From positions 248,001-312,000 of the forward strand of contig NZ_CP012407.1 in the NCBI RefSeq assembly GCF_001305595.1: 64,000 nucleotides of DNA. The letters are read 5' to 3'. Below are positions 7,908-16,400 of this stretch, piece after piece. The first letter of the stretch is position 1. Each line of letters begins with the position of its first letter. The stretch comes from Azospirillum thiophilum (lineage in GTDB: Bacteria; Pseudomonadota; Alphaproteobacteria; Azospirillales; Azospirillaceae). A program made the translations under genes and the position numbers. The notes under the pieces were generated by a model. The model searched no databases. It saw nothing but the letters and a program-made list of their open reading frames with translations, and had not been told where the DNA came from.

Positions 7908-9797
7908 TTGTCCTCTTCCGCCCCCTCTCCCTCCCTGCCCTCCTCCCCCTGGCGCTTCCTGTGGATGTTCGTGCGCGAAGGCTTCCTCTGCCGCGTCATC
8001 CTGCTGAACCTCGCCGCCGCTGGCGGGATCGGGCTGATGGGGCTGGAGCCGGTTGCGATGCGCGGGCTGGTCGACGCGCTTGCGGGGCTATCGGACAACC
8101 AGCGTTCCGGCACCTCCGCCGGCACAGCGGGCTGGACCGCCGAGGTGATGCCCTGGTTCCTGCTGCTGGGCGGGCTGTGGATCGCGTCTGCCCTGTTCAA
8201 CCGCCTGCGCGAGCTGGTGGATCTGCACACCTCGCCGGCCCTGCGCCATGCCGTCCAGGTCCGGCTGTTCGACCAGCTGATCGACCATTCGTCAAGCTAC
8301 TTCCAGGACAATTTCGCCGGCACCCTGGGCCAGAAGGTCAAGCAGGCCGGGCAAAGCTCCATCGAACTGCTGGAAATCCTGACCAATGACATCATCCGCA
8401 TCGTCGTCATCCTCGCCATCGGCCTGACCCTGCTGGCCTCGGCGCAGACGCTGTTCGCCGTCCTGCTGGTCGGCTGGACCGCCGCCCACCTGACCGTGTC
8501 GGCGCTGCTGGCGCGGCGCTGCCTGCGGCTGTCGCACGCCTTCTCCGAGGAGGTGTCGTCGACCACCGGCCGCATGGTCGACATCATCGCCAATGCCGAA
8601 CTGGTGCGCGCCTTCGCCCGCCGCCGCCAGGAGCTGGCCGGCCTGTCCGATGCGCTGACCGGCGAGATCGCCCGCTCCAAGGAGTTGCGCTGGTTCCTGA
8701 CGAAGATGTGGTTCTGGCTGTTCAACGTCCTGCTGGTCTTCCAGATCACCCTGATCGGCATCGCCGTGTCGGATGCGACGGCCGGCCGGATGAGCGTCGG
8801 CGACTTCGCCATGGTCTTCTCGCTGGCGAGCATCGTCGGCGCCAATGTCTGGGGCCTGTCGACCCGCATGCTGGGTTTCTTCGAACAGCTGGGCATCCTG
8901 TCCGGCGCGCTGGAGCTGATTGTCCGCCCGCACGGGATCCCGGATCCGCCCGGCCGCCCCGATCTGGTGGTGACCGGAGGCGCCATCCGCTTCGAGGATC
9001 TGCGCTTCGCCCATCCCGGCTCCGATGCCGGCCCCAACTCCGGCAAGACGGGAGCGGTCTTCGACGGCCTGTCGCTGACCATCCGGCCGGGGGAGCGAGT
9101 GGCGCTGGTCGGTCCGTCGGGCGCGGGCAAGAGCACGCTGGTGCGGCTGCTGCGCCGGCAGTTTCCGTTGCAGGGCGGCCGCATCCTGATCGACGGGCAG
9201 GACATCGCCGGAGTCTCCCTCGCCTCGCTCAATCGCGCGGTCGCCGAGGTGCCGCAACTGCCGAGCCTGTTCCACCGCTCCATCCGCGACAACATCGCCT
9301 ATGGCAGCGAGGGGGCAGACGACGCGGCGGTCCGGGCCGCTGCGGCGCGCGCCCATTGCGACCGCTTCATCGAAGAACGGGCCGGCGGCTATGGGACGAT
9401 GGTGGGTGAACGCGGCATCCAGCTGTCGGGCGGCGAGCGCCAGCGGGTGGCCATCGCCCGCGCCTTCCTGAAGGATGCGCCGATCCTGGTGCTGGACGAG
9501 GCGACTTCCTCCCTCGACTCCGAGACGGAACACCTGATCCAGGACGCGCTGCTCGGCCTGTTCGAGGGGCGCACCGTGATCGCCATCGCCCACCGACTGT
9601 CGACCGTCACCGGCATGGACCGCATCCTCTATCTGGAGGGGGGCCGGATCCTGGAGGATGGTGACCATGCCGGGCTGCTGCGCCGCGACGGCCCCTATGC
9701 CCGGCTGTGGCGGCGGCAGGTCGGCGGCTTCCTGCCGGACGAATCCGCCGTGCCGGCCGGCGATGTGCCGGGAAACCTGCGGGAAGAGGTGCGATGA
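7908..9797 (+). CDS. ABC exporter, fused permease and ATPase
   Basis: 629 residues. The N-terminal half (to about 330) has six hydrophobic helices of the ABC type 1 exporter fold. The ATPase half has Walker A GPSGAGKSTLVRLL, the Q-loop region VAEVPQLPSLFHRSIRDNIA, signature LSGGERQRVAIARAF and Walker B ILVLDEATSSLD, followed by the H-loop AHRLSTV. This is the MsbA/LapB-like homodimer architecture that exports lipids, peptides or glycolipids across the inner membrane. The likely start is TTG 7908 with GGAG 12 bases upstream; ATG 7965 is an alternative. The last codons overlap the ATG of the next gene (ATGA), so the two are translationally coupled. Confidence 0.85.
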   Translation: MSSSAPSPSLPSSPWRFLWMFVREGFLCRVILLNLAAAGGIGLMGLEPVAMRGLVDALAGLSDNQRSGTSAGTAGWTAEVMPWFLLLGGLWIASALFNRLRELVDLHTSPALRHAVQVRLFDQLIDHSSSYFQDNFAGTLGQKVKQAGQSSIELLEILTNDIIRIVVILAIGLTLLASAQTLFAVLLVGWTAAHLTVSALLARRCLRLSHAFSEEVSSTTGRMVDIIANAELVRAFARRRQELAGLSDALTGEIARSKELRWFLTKMWFWLFNVLLVFQITLIGIAVSDATAGRMSVGDFAMVFSLASIVGANVWGLSTRMLGFFEQLGILSGALELIVRPHGIPDPPGRPDLVVTGGAIRFEDLRFAHPGSDAGPNSGKTGAVFDGLSLTIRPGERVALVGPSGAGKSTLVRLLRRQFPLQGGRILIDGQDIAGVSLASLNRAVAEVPQLPSLFHRSIRDNIAYGSEGADDAAVRAAAARAHCDRFIEERAGGYGTMVGERGIQLSGGERQRVAIARAFLKDAPILVLDEATSSLDSETEHLIQDALLGLFEGRTVIAIAHRLSTVTGMDRILYLEGGRILEDGDHAGLLRRDGPYARLWRRQVGGFLPDESAVPAGDVPGNLREEVR

Positions 9798-10294
9798 TGC
9801 GGATCCGTCCGGCGTTGCGGCTAGCCGCCCTCCTCTTCATCGGGCTTCATGCCCCGGAGGCCAATGCCATGTCGCCCCTGCCCTTCTTCCAGCGGGTCGA
9901 GCGCGTCGGTCTGCTCTGCGCGGTGGACGTTGCCGGCGGAGTGCCTGCTGCGGATCTCGGCGAAGGCGAGCTCTGCGGCCGTGCCGCCGCGGTGCTGTCC
10001 GGCTTGACCGCTTCCCGGCCGGCGGTCATGGCGCTTGCCCCCAACGATGCGCGCATCGCCGCCCCGGCCACCCTGCTGCTGCTGATCCATGCCACCCTGC
10101 GGGCGGAGGATGGCCAGCGGCTGCTCGCGCTCGCCGCCACGCTCCAGCGCGCCGGATCCGATGCCTCCCCGCCCTTCTTCGTGACGCCGCCCCAGGCGCT
10201 GCATATCGCCGGAAGCCTGGACGAAGCGTCCCTGGATGCGGCGTTGGGCCGCCTGCTCGACCCGCTGGCGCGGGCGCTGCGGGCCAATCCCTGA
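9794..10294 (+). CDS. small exported protein of unknown function, coupled to the ABC exporter
   Basis: 166 residues, with two consecutive ATGs at 9794 and 9797 and GGAAGAGG just upstream. The N-terminus RIRPALRLAALLFIGLHAPEANA is a typical Sec signal peptide with a probable cleavage after ANA (about residue 25). The mature part is alanine/leucine-rich with two cysteines (GLLCAVDVAG and GELCGRAA) that could form a disulphide. I do not recognise a domain. Its start overlaps the stop of the ABC exporter gene, so the two are probably made in step, and a periplasmic accessory role is plausible (inference). Confidence 0.7.
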   Translation: MMRIRPALRLAALLFIGLHAPEANAMSPLPFFQRVERVGLLCAVDVAGGVPAADLGEGELCGRAAAVLSGLTASRPAVMALAPNDARIAAPATLLLLIHATLRAEDGQRLLALAATLQRAGSDASPPFFVTPPQALHIAGSLDEASLDAALGRLLDPLARALRANP

Positions 10295-10330
10295 ACCATG
10301 CCCCTGAGCCATGCCCCGGGGCATGGCGTT

Positions 10331-10344
10331 TGGAGTCTTGTCGC
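10331..10344 (-). repeat. solitary iteron copy downstream of repA
   Basis: TGGAGTCTTGTCGC, the reverse complement of the iteron core found upstream of repA, lies about 105 bases past the repA stop codon. This isolated copy on the far side of the gene could serve as a handcuffing or loop partner for RepA bound at the main cluster (inference). Confidence 0.6.
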
Positions 10345-10448
10345 AGGGGAGGCGATGTCGCGGCAGGGTCGGAGCTTTTCCCGAAAAGCAGCGCTCCCGC
10401 ACAGGGGGTGCCCATGCGGGAGCGTCGTTGCGATCGGTGCCGCCGGTT

Positions 10449-11393
10449 TCAGCGGCAGAGCTGGGCGAACTTGCGTTCCGGGATCGGCGGCGGCGAGGGA
10501 TGCAGCATCAGGCCCTGTTCCTCCACGTCGACCCGGGCGTCGGGGTAGACGGCGAGCGCCAATTGCAGGGCCTCGATGAAGCGTTTGCGGAAATCGCGCA
10601 GGCGGCTATAGCCGGCGCCGAACTGTTCGAATACCGCCGGCCAGGTGATGGGGGTCGAACGGTTCAGGCTGTGCAGCCGGTAGGCCAGCCAGATATAGAT
10701 GTCGATGCTGGTGCTGTTGTTCTGGATGTGGCGCAGGGCCGGCTCCCAGATCGGCACCGGATGGGCCTTCAGCTCGCGGAAGAAGGCCTCTGACAGCAGC
10801 ACGCGGTCTTCCCAGAGCGAGCCCTGGTTCTGCTCCGGTCCGGCATTCGTCGAGAAATGGATGCCGCCCTTGACGATCGAGCCCTTTTCGAACCCGATGC
10901 TGTGGGCGTCTTCCCAGGCGAAGGTCAGGTTGCAGGCGGCGATGCGCGAGGCCTGTTCGCGGATGTCGCGGTAGGTTTGTCCACCCACCGACAGGCCCAT
11001 GCGATCGAGCCACTCGTGCATGCTGCGGCCCAGCTCAACCTCGCGGCTGTCGGTCTGGATTGCCCGGGTCTGCAGATAGAGCAGGATCATGCGCGCGCGG
11101 CTGCCGTACGGAACGCCGTATAGCTTGAAGCCGCCGTTACGGATCGGCAGTCGTCCAGGTTCGATCAGCAAGCGGATCTTATGTCCGCGCCGTTCCCAGG
11201 GCTGGTCATCGGGAAGACGACGATGAGGAAGTGCGGTCAGGGCAAAACCCGAATAGGTGATGCCAAGCTCCTGCCGCTCCTCTTCCAGGACGGCAGCGGC
11301 GACGTCGACTAGCGAACGCTGATCCGGATCCGTCTGGAGCGCCTTCGCCTGGTCGCGTCCAAGCTGGGTGATCAGGGTGTGTATCTGTCCCAT
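10449..11393 (-). CDS. repA: plasmid replication initiator RepA
   Basis: 314 residues from ATG 11393, with AAGG 10 bases upstream. The protein matches the plasmid RepA family of alphaproteobacteria. Recognisable blocks in order are ITYSGFALTALPHRRLP (about 45-60), IRLLIEPG, the conserved YGVPYGSRARMILLYLQT (about 95-112), LGRSMHEWLDRMGLSVGG, REQASRIAACNLTF and IDIYIWLAYRLHSL. Such proteins bind iterons and open the origin. The gene is oriented away from a cluster of iterons at 11459-11957, and a promoter fits at 11428-11456 with its -35 touching an iteron, implying self-repression. The frame is open to 11456, but that start would lie inside the promoter. No parA/parB is seen nearby. Confidence 0.9.
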   Translation of the reverse strand: MGQIHTLITQLGRDQAKALQTDPDQRSLVDVAAAVLEEERQELGITYSGFALTALPHRRLPDDQPWERRGHKIRLLIEPGRLPIRNGGFKLYGVPYGSRARMILLYLQTRAIQTDSREVELGRSMHEWLDRMGLSVGGQTYRDIREQASRIAACNLTFAWEDAHSIGFEKGSIVKGGIHFSTNAGPEQNQGSLWEDRVLLSEAFFRELKAHPVPIWEPALRHIQNNSTSIDIYIWLAYRLHSLNRSTPITWPAVFEQFGAGYSRLRDFRKRFIEALQLALAVYPDARVDVEEQGLMLHPSPPPIPERKFAQLCR

Positions 11394-11427
11394 AGCGAGT
11401 TGACCTTGGCACGACTTTACGAAAAAC

Positions 11428-11456
11428 CCTATATCACGGCCGGTTAGTGTCAGCAA
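11428..11456 (-). promoter_or_regulatory. probable repA promoter
   Basis: On the minus strand, -35 TTGCTG (11456-11451) and -10 TATAGG (11433-11428) are separated by 17 bases. The predicted transcript would start about 30 bases before the repA ATG. The -35 hexamer is 2-3 bases from the iteron copy at 11459-11472, so RepA binding there would block RNA polymerase. Confidence 0.5.
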
Positions 11457-11458
11457 TT

Positions 11459-11957
11459 TGGAGTCTTGTCGCTCAAACTATTTGTACGGTTATTTGATTC
11501 AGTTAATAGTTTGCGCGACAAGACTCCAGTAGAGAATCGCGAGTCGCGCGACAAAACTCCAGAATTGCCGCGACAAGACTCCAGCGGATAGTCCGCCTTG
11601 CCTGTGGATTTCCGAGGCATCGCGACAAGACTCCAGTGGAGAGATTTCCGTTTCGGGGCCGGATCGCTTCCGAATCGGCTTTTTTCGAGTCGCGGAGGCG
11701 AATCGGACCTCGCCCGCCCCTGTTTTTGCCCTTCAGGGATGGGAGGCATCGCGGAATGGCGCGCCGTGGCGGGCTGGATTTGGAGTTCTGTCGCGCTCCT
11801 TCCGCCCCGCCCCGCCCTGGGATATGGCGGCTGCCGGCGGTTTCGCGCGTCCTTGCTGCCCCGCCCCGCCCGGGGGCGCGACAAGACTCCAAGCTCGGGC
11901 GGGGCTGCCGGGGGGCGAAAAGAGGGAAAACGGGGGGCCGGTTTGGACTCTTGTCTC
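11459..11957. other. iteron-type replication origin (oriV)
   Basis: Copies of GCGACAAGACTCCAG or close variants occur at 11459-11472 (minus), 11515-11529, 11548-11562 (one mismatch), 11570-11584, 11622-11636 (all plus), 11781-11794 (minus, variant), 11878-11891 (plus) and 11943-11957 (minus, degenerate). The segment 11473-11514 is AT-rich in an otherwise GC-rich region and is a natural place for strand opening. TGTGGATTT at 11603-11611 is a weak DnaA-box candidate. No gene is supported between the repA promoter and the manC promoter, about 600 bases. Known biology: iteron arrays next to a RepA gene define theta-type plasmid origins. Confidence 0.8.
11460..11527. repeat. 23-bp inverted repeat flanking an AT-rich spacer in the origin
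   Basis: Arms 11460-11482 and 11505-11527 are reverse complements with a single mismatch, separated by a 22-base AT-rich spacer (11483-11504). Each arm contains a full iteron plus a CAAACTATT/AATAGTTTG extension. The structure places two RepA sites head to head around the softest DNA of the region, immediately upstream of the repA promoter. Confidence 0.75.
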
Positions 11958-12043
11958 GGTCTCCTGTCCGGCCCCTCCCTTGGCCCCCTCCCCCGGCTTC
12001 TCCCGGAAGGGGCGCTACGGTTGGATGGGTCTCGGAGGGGTGC

Positions 12044-12073
12044 TTGTGGAGCGCGGAGAGCGCGGTCTATAAC
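12044..12073 (+). promoter_or_regulatory. probable promoter of manC
   Basis: -35 TTGTGG (12044-12049) and -10 TATAAC (12068-12073) are separated by 18 bases, about 85 bases upstream of the manC start. This is the best sigma-70-like match in the stretch between the origin and manC. Confidence 0.45.
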
Positions 12074-12156
12074 GAACCGCCATGGCGCCGGCCGGCGGTT
12101 TTCCCCCGGAATTTTCCGGTGCCTTCGACGATGTCCACACAACAGATGGCGGCAGG

Positions 12157-13617
12157 ATGAACGGCAATTCCGCGCAGAAGATCGTCCCGGTGCTGCTGTC
12201 CGGCGGTACGGGATCCCGCTTGTGGCCCTTGTCGCGCGAACTCTATCCCAAGCAGTTCCTGCCGCTCTGCTCCGACCGGACGATGCTGCAGGATACCGCG
12301 CTGAGGGTCGACGCCCGGTCCGCGGGCGGACCGGACGGCGTGGCCGTCTTCTCGGCGCCGCTGGTGATCTGCAACCAGGAGCACCGTTTCCTCGCCGCCG
12401 AGCAGCTGCGCCAGTCGCGCTGCGATCCGCGCGGCATCATCCTGGAGCCGACGGGCCGCAACACCGCGGCGGCCTGCGCGCTAGCCGCCCTCGCGGTCGG
12501 GGCCGACGATCCGGACGCGCTGCTGCTGGTGCTGCCGGCCGACCACGAGATCCGCGACGCCGAAGCCTTCCGCCATGCGGTGGGCATCGCCGCCCGCGCC
12601 GCCGCCGCCGGCCGGCTGGTCACCTTCGGCATCAACCCGACCCGGCCGGAGACCGGCTACGGCTACATCCGCCGCGGCCATGCGATGGACGAGGCCGACG
12701 GCGCCTACAATGTCGCCGCCTTCGTCGAGAAGCCGTCGCTGGAGGTGGCCGAGCGCTACCTCGCCGAGGGCGGCTATGCCTGGAACAGTGGCATGTTCCT
12801 GTTCCCGGTCGGCCGCCTGCTGGCCGAGCTGGAGCGCCACGCCCCGGCGGTGCTCGCCGCCTGCCGCGCCGCGCTGGAGAATGGATCCAGGGACCTGGAC
12901 TTCTTCCGTCTGGACGCCGATGCCTTCGCCAAGGCGCCCGCCATCTCCATCGACTATGCGGTGATGGAGCGCACCGACCGCGCCGCCGTCGTCCCCTGCG
13001 AGATCGGCTGGACCGATGTCGGCGCCTGGTCGGCGCTGTGGGACGTGGGAAGCAAGGACGGGGATGGCAACGTCGTCGTCGGCGACGTGCTGCTGGAGGG
13101 CGCGCGCGACTGCTACGTCCGCAGCGACAACCACCTGACCGCCGTGGTCGGGGTGGAGAATGCCGTGGTGGTGGTGGTGGACGACGCCGTTCTGGTCGCC
13201 GACCGGTCCCAGGCGCAGGACGTCAAGCGCATCGTCGACCGGCTGAAGGCGGAGGGGCGCAGCGAGTCGGTCAGCCACCGTCGGGTCCACCGTCCCTGGG
13301 GCTCCTACCAGTCGCTGCACACCGGCGACCGCTTCCAGGTGAAGAGCCTGACCATCGCGCCGGGCTCGCGCCTGTCGCTGCAGAAGCACCATCACCGGGC
13401 CGAGCATTGGGTGGTGGTCAACGGCACCGCGCTGGTCACCCGCGGCGAGGAGCAGGTGATGGTCTACGAGAACCAGTCGATCTACATCCCGATCGGCACG
13501 GTCCACCGGCTGGAGAACCCCGGCAAGGTGCCGTTGACCATCATCGAGGTGCAGTCCGGCTCCTATCTCGGCGAGGACGACATCGTCCGGCTCGAGGACG
13601 TCTACGGCCGCAACTGA
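12157..13617 (+). CDS. manC: mannose-1-phosphate guanylyltransferase / mannose-6-phosphate isomerase
   Basis: 486 residues, the usual length of bifunctional type II PMI-GMP enzymes. The nucleotidyltransferase signature GGTGSRLWPLSRELYPKQF is at residues 16-34, FVEKP appears around 190, and the C-terminal cupin isomerase motif QKHHHRAEHWVVVNG starts at about residue 409. It makes GDP-mannose from mannose-1-phosphate and GTP and interconverts fructose-6-P and mannose-6-P, supplying mannose, fucose or rhamnose-type sugars for surface polysaccharide. The start at ATG 12157 is chosen because the homologous sequence begins there. The frame is open upstream to 12082 without conserved residues. Confidence 0.9.
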   Translation: MNGNSAQKIVPVLLSGGTGSRLWPLSRELYPKQFLPLCSDRTMLQDTALRVDARSAGGPDGVAVFSAPLVICNQEHRFLAAEQLRQSRCDPRGIILEPTGRNTAAACALAALAVGADDPDALLLVLPADHEIRDAEAFRHAVGIAARAAAAGRLVTFGINPTRPETGYGYIRRGHAMDEADGAYNVAAFVEKPSLEVAERYLAEGGYAWNSGMFLFPVGRLLAELERHAPAVLAACRAALENGSRDLDFFRLDADAFAKAPAISIDYAVMERTDRAAVVPCEIGWTDVGAWSALWDVGSKDGDGNVVVGDVLLEGARDCYVRSDNHLTAVVGVENAVVVVVDDAVLVADRSQAQDVKRIVDRLKAEGRSESVSHRRVHRPWGSYQSLHTGDRFQVKSLTIAPGSRLSLQKHHHRAEHWVVVNGTALVTRGEEQVMVYENQSIYIPIGTVHRLENPGKVPLTIIEVQSGSYLGEDDIVRLEDVYGRN

Positions 13618-13774
13618 TCCGCCCATCGACCGCAAGGAGATGGGAAGCGCAAGCGGCGCCTGTGTCTTCCTGCGGTTTTGGACAATGGCGGCTTGGTCGC
13701 GGTCGCCGCCTTCCGGTAAAACAAGGATGCGAGGGTGCCGCAACGGCGTCCCGCCTTCTGCTGCCGGGACCATC

Positions 13775-14194
13775 ATGACCATCGAGCCGCCGCCGGACGA
13801 CCGCATCCCCGAACTCTATGCCGACGGGGTCTTCGACATCGGCTTCGGCAACGGGATGGTCCGCATCGACCTGTTCAGCCTGTCGGCCCTGCGCAAGGAC
13901 GACAACGGCCAGCCGCTGCCGGCCATCCGCCAGCGGGTGGTGATGAGCCTGCCCGGCTTCCTCGCCAGCCTCGCCGCCCTGGAGGGCATGCGCCAGCGGC
14001 TGGAGGCCGCGGGCGTACTGCCACCGGCCGGCGTTGCGGGGGCCGGCGGTGCCGGGCAGCCGGCGGGCTCCGCCCCGCCGCCCCTGCCCGGCGCGGCTCC
14101 GGCCTTCCGGACGACGGCCCAGCCCCCGGCTCAGCCGGCCTCCCCTGCGGCTCCGGCACGGCCCGGCCCGCCGCGTTCGCCGAACTTCGGTTGA
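13775..14194 (+). CDS. hypothetical protein upstream of the type I secretion genes, 139 aa
   Basis: The first 85 residues look conserved and structured (DRIPELYADGVFDIGFGNGMVRIDLFS, then QRVVMSLPGFLASLAALEG). The remainder is a Pro/Ala-rich low-complexity tail. There is no signal peptide or membrane segment. The stop is 4 bases before the start of the secretion ATPase, so it is very probably the first gene of that operon. I do not recognise the family. A cytoplasmic accessory or substrate-handling role is an inference from position only. Confidence 0.6.
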   Translation: MTIEPPPDDRIPELYADGVFDIGFGNGMVRIDLFSLSALRKDDNGQPLPAIRQRVVMSLPGFLASLAALEGMRQRLEAAGVLPPAGVAGAGGAGQPAGSAPPPLPGAAPAFRTTAQPPAQPASPAAPARPGPPRSPNFG

Positions 14195-14198
14195 CGCC

Positions 14199-16397
14199 AT
14201 GCCGGACGCCGCCGGTCCCGCCTCCGCCCCGGTTTCCCCCGGTGTTCCCGATGCCGATGAGAGCACCGCGCTGCGCTGCCTGACGTTGGTGGCGCGCCAC
14301 CATGGCCTGTCGGCCTCGCCGGCCGCCTTGCGCGCCCGCGTCGCCCCCGGCCGCGGCGAGCCCGACACCGGCGACCTGCTGCGCATCGCCGCCGCCACCG
14401 GCTTCAAGGCCACCGCCCGCCGGCTGGACTGGGAGGCCTTGTGCGCCCTTCCCCCCGTCTTCCCGCTGCTGGCCCGGCTCGTCAACGGCAACACGGTCAT
14501 CCTGGTCGGGGTGTCGCGCCCGGCCGACCCCGCCGGGGAGCCCATGGTCGGCGTCGTCGATCCGCTGGCCGACCGGCTGGACGTGATCGACGTGCCGCGC
14601 GACCGCTTCCTGGAGCGCTGGGACGGCGAACTGGTCTTCCTCAAGCCGCGCCACGGCCTCGCCGATCCGCACCAGCCCTTCGGCCTGCGCTGGTTCGTGC
14701 CGGAGATCCTGCGCCAGAAATCGGCCTTCCGCGACGTGGTGGCGGCGGCGCTGGTCCTGCATGCGCTTGCCCTCGCCGTCCCGATCTATTTCCAGATCGT
14801 GATCGACAAGGTGCTGGTGAACGAGACCGTCGCCACCTTGCAGGTGCTGACCGTCGGCGTGCTGGCCGCCCTGCTGTTCGAGGCGGCCTTCCGCTTCCTG
14901 CGCCAGTTCATCCTGCTGGCGGCGGCCAACCGCATCGACATCCGCCTGTTGAACCGCACCTTCGGCCATCTGCTCGACCTGCCGATCACCTTCTTCGACG
15001 GGCATTCGGCCGGCGTCACCGTGCGGCACATGCAGCAGGTCGAGCGCATCCGGGAGTTCCTGACCGGCAACCTGCTGTCCACCGTGCTGGACAGTCTGGT
15101 GCTGCTGGTCTTCCTGCCGGTGCTGTTCTTCTATTCGGTCAAGCTGACGCTGGTGGCGCTGCTGTTCGCAGCCCTCATCGCCGGCGTGGTGGTGGCGCTG
15201 GTGCCGGTCTACCGCAGCCGGCTCAGCGAGCTTTACAACGCCGACGCCGAGCGGCAGGCCATGCTGGTGGAGACCATCCACGGCATGCGCACCGTCAAGT
15301 CGTCGGCCCTGGAGCCGCAGCAGCGCCGCAGCTGGGACCGCAAGGCGGCGCGCGCGGTGACCAGCCATTACCGGGTTGGCCGCATCTCCATCGCCGCCCG
15401 CACGGTGACCGAGTTCCTGGAGAAGGCGATGATGGTGGCGGTGGTCGCCGTCGGCGCCTTCGACGTCTTCGACCGCCAGCTGTCGGTCGGCGCGCTGATC
15501 GCCTTCCAGATGCTGTCGGGCCGGGTGGTGACGCCGCTGGTGCAGATCGTCTCGCTGATCCACCAGTATCAGGAGACCGCCCTGTCGGTGCGCATGCTGG
15601 GCGAGGTGATGAACCACCCGGCCGAGCCGCGGCGCGAGGGCAGCGGCGCCTGCCCCTCGCTGATCGGCCGCATCGAGATCGAGGGGCTGGGCTTCCGCTA
15701 CGACCGCAACCGGCCGCCGGCCCTGGAGGGCGTCACCCTGGCCGTGCCGGCCGGATCGGTCGTCGGGCTGGTCGGGCGCAGCGGCTCGGGCAAGAGCACG
15801 CTGATGCGGCTGCTCCAGGGCTTCTACCCGGTGCAGGACGGCACCATCCGCTATGACGGGCTCGACATCCGCGAGCTGGATCTGGGCCATCTGCGCCGCT
15901 CCATCGGCGTGGTGCTGCAGGAGAATTTCCTGTTCCGCGGCACCATCCGCGACAACATCGCCATGACCATGCCCGAAGCCAGCCGCGAGGAGATCGTCGA
16001 GGCCGCCCGGCTGGCCGGTGCCGACGAGTTCATCCACCGCCTGCCCGACGGCTACGACACGCTGGTCGAGGAGGGGGCGAGCAACCTGTCCGGCGGCCAG
16101 AAGCAGCGCATCGCCATCGCCCGCGCCCTGCTGCCCCAGCCGAGCATCCTGATCCTGGACGAGGCGACCAGCGCGCTCGACCCCGACAGCGAGGCCATCG
16201 TCATGGCCAACCTGCGCCGCATCGCCCGCGGCCGCACCGTTCTGATCGTCACCCACCGGCTGTCCACCCTGACCGGCTGCGACACCATCGCCGTGCTGGA
16301 GCAGGGCCGCCTGCTCGACATAGCCCCCCACCCCACCCTGCTCGACCGCTGCGCCGAATACCGGCATCTGTGGCAGCAGCAGAACCGGGGGCGCTGA
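14199..16397 (+). CDS. type I secretion system permease/ATPase (HlyB-like)
   Basis: 732 residues. Residues 1-150 form a C39-peptidase-like domain: ALRCLTLVARHHGLSASPAAL aligns with the start of C39 domains, but the catalytic cysteine position holds threonine, so it is a non-proteolytic substrate-binding domain as in HlyB. The six-helix membrane domain spans about 160-430. The ATPase has Walker A VGRSGSGKSTLMRLLQG (about 526), signature LSGGQKQRIAIARALL and Walker B ILILDEATSALD. It energises one-step export of proteins with C-terminal signals through HlyD and an outer membrane TolC-type pore. It is followed 4 bases later by the HlyD gene. No outer membrane factor is in the window. Confidence 0.9.
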   Translation: MPDAAGPASAPVSPGVPDADESTALRCLTLVARHHGLSASPAALRARVAPGRGEPDTGDLLRIAAATGFKATARRLDWEALCALPPVFPLLARLVNGNTVILVGVSRPADPAGEPMVGVVDPLADRLDVIDVPRDRFLERWDGELVFLKPRHGLADPHQPFGLRWFVPEILRQKSAFRDVVAAALVLHALALAVPIYFQIVIDKVLVNETVATLQVLTVGVLAALLFEAAFRFLRQFILLAAANRIDIRLLNRTFGHLLDLPITFFDGHSAGVTVRHMQQVERIREFLTGNLLSTVLDSLVLLVFLPVLFFYSVKLTLVALLFAALIAGVVVALVPVYRSRLSELYNADAERQAMLVETIHGMRTVKSSALEPQQRRSWDRKAARAVTSHYRVGRISIAARTVTEFLEKAMMVAVVAVGAFDVFDRQLSVGALIAFQMLSGRVVTPLVQIVSLIHQYQETALSVRMLGEVMNHPAEPRREGSGACPSLIGRIEIEGLGFRYDRNRPPALEGVTLAVPAGSVVGLVGRSGSGKSTLMRLLQGFYPVQDGTIRYDGLDIRELDLGHLRRSIGVVLQENFLFRGTIRDNIAMTMPEASREEIVEAARLAGADEFIHRLPDGYDTLVEEGASNLSGGQKQRIAIARALLPQPSILILDEATSALDPDSEAIVMANLRRIARGRTVLIVTHRLSTLTGCDTIAVLEQGRLLDIAPHPTLLDRCAEYRHLWQQQNRGR

Positions 16398-16400
16398 GCC

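Noticed and set aside
11598..13778. A long plus-strand frame running from the origin through manC in another frame
   Set aside because: It overlaps manC out of frame, is Arg/Gly/Pro-rich and has no recognisable domain.
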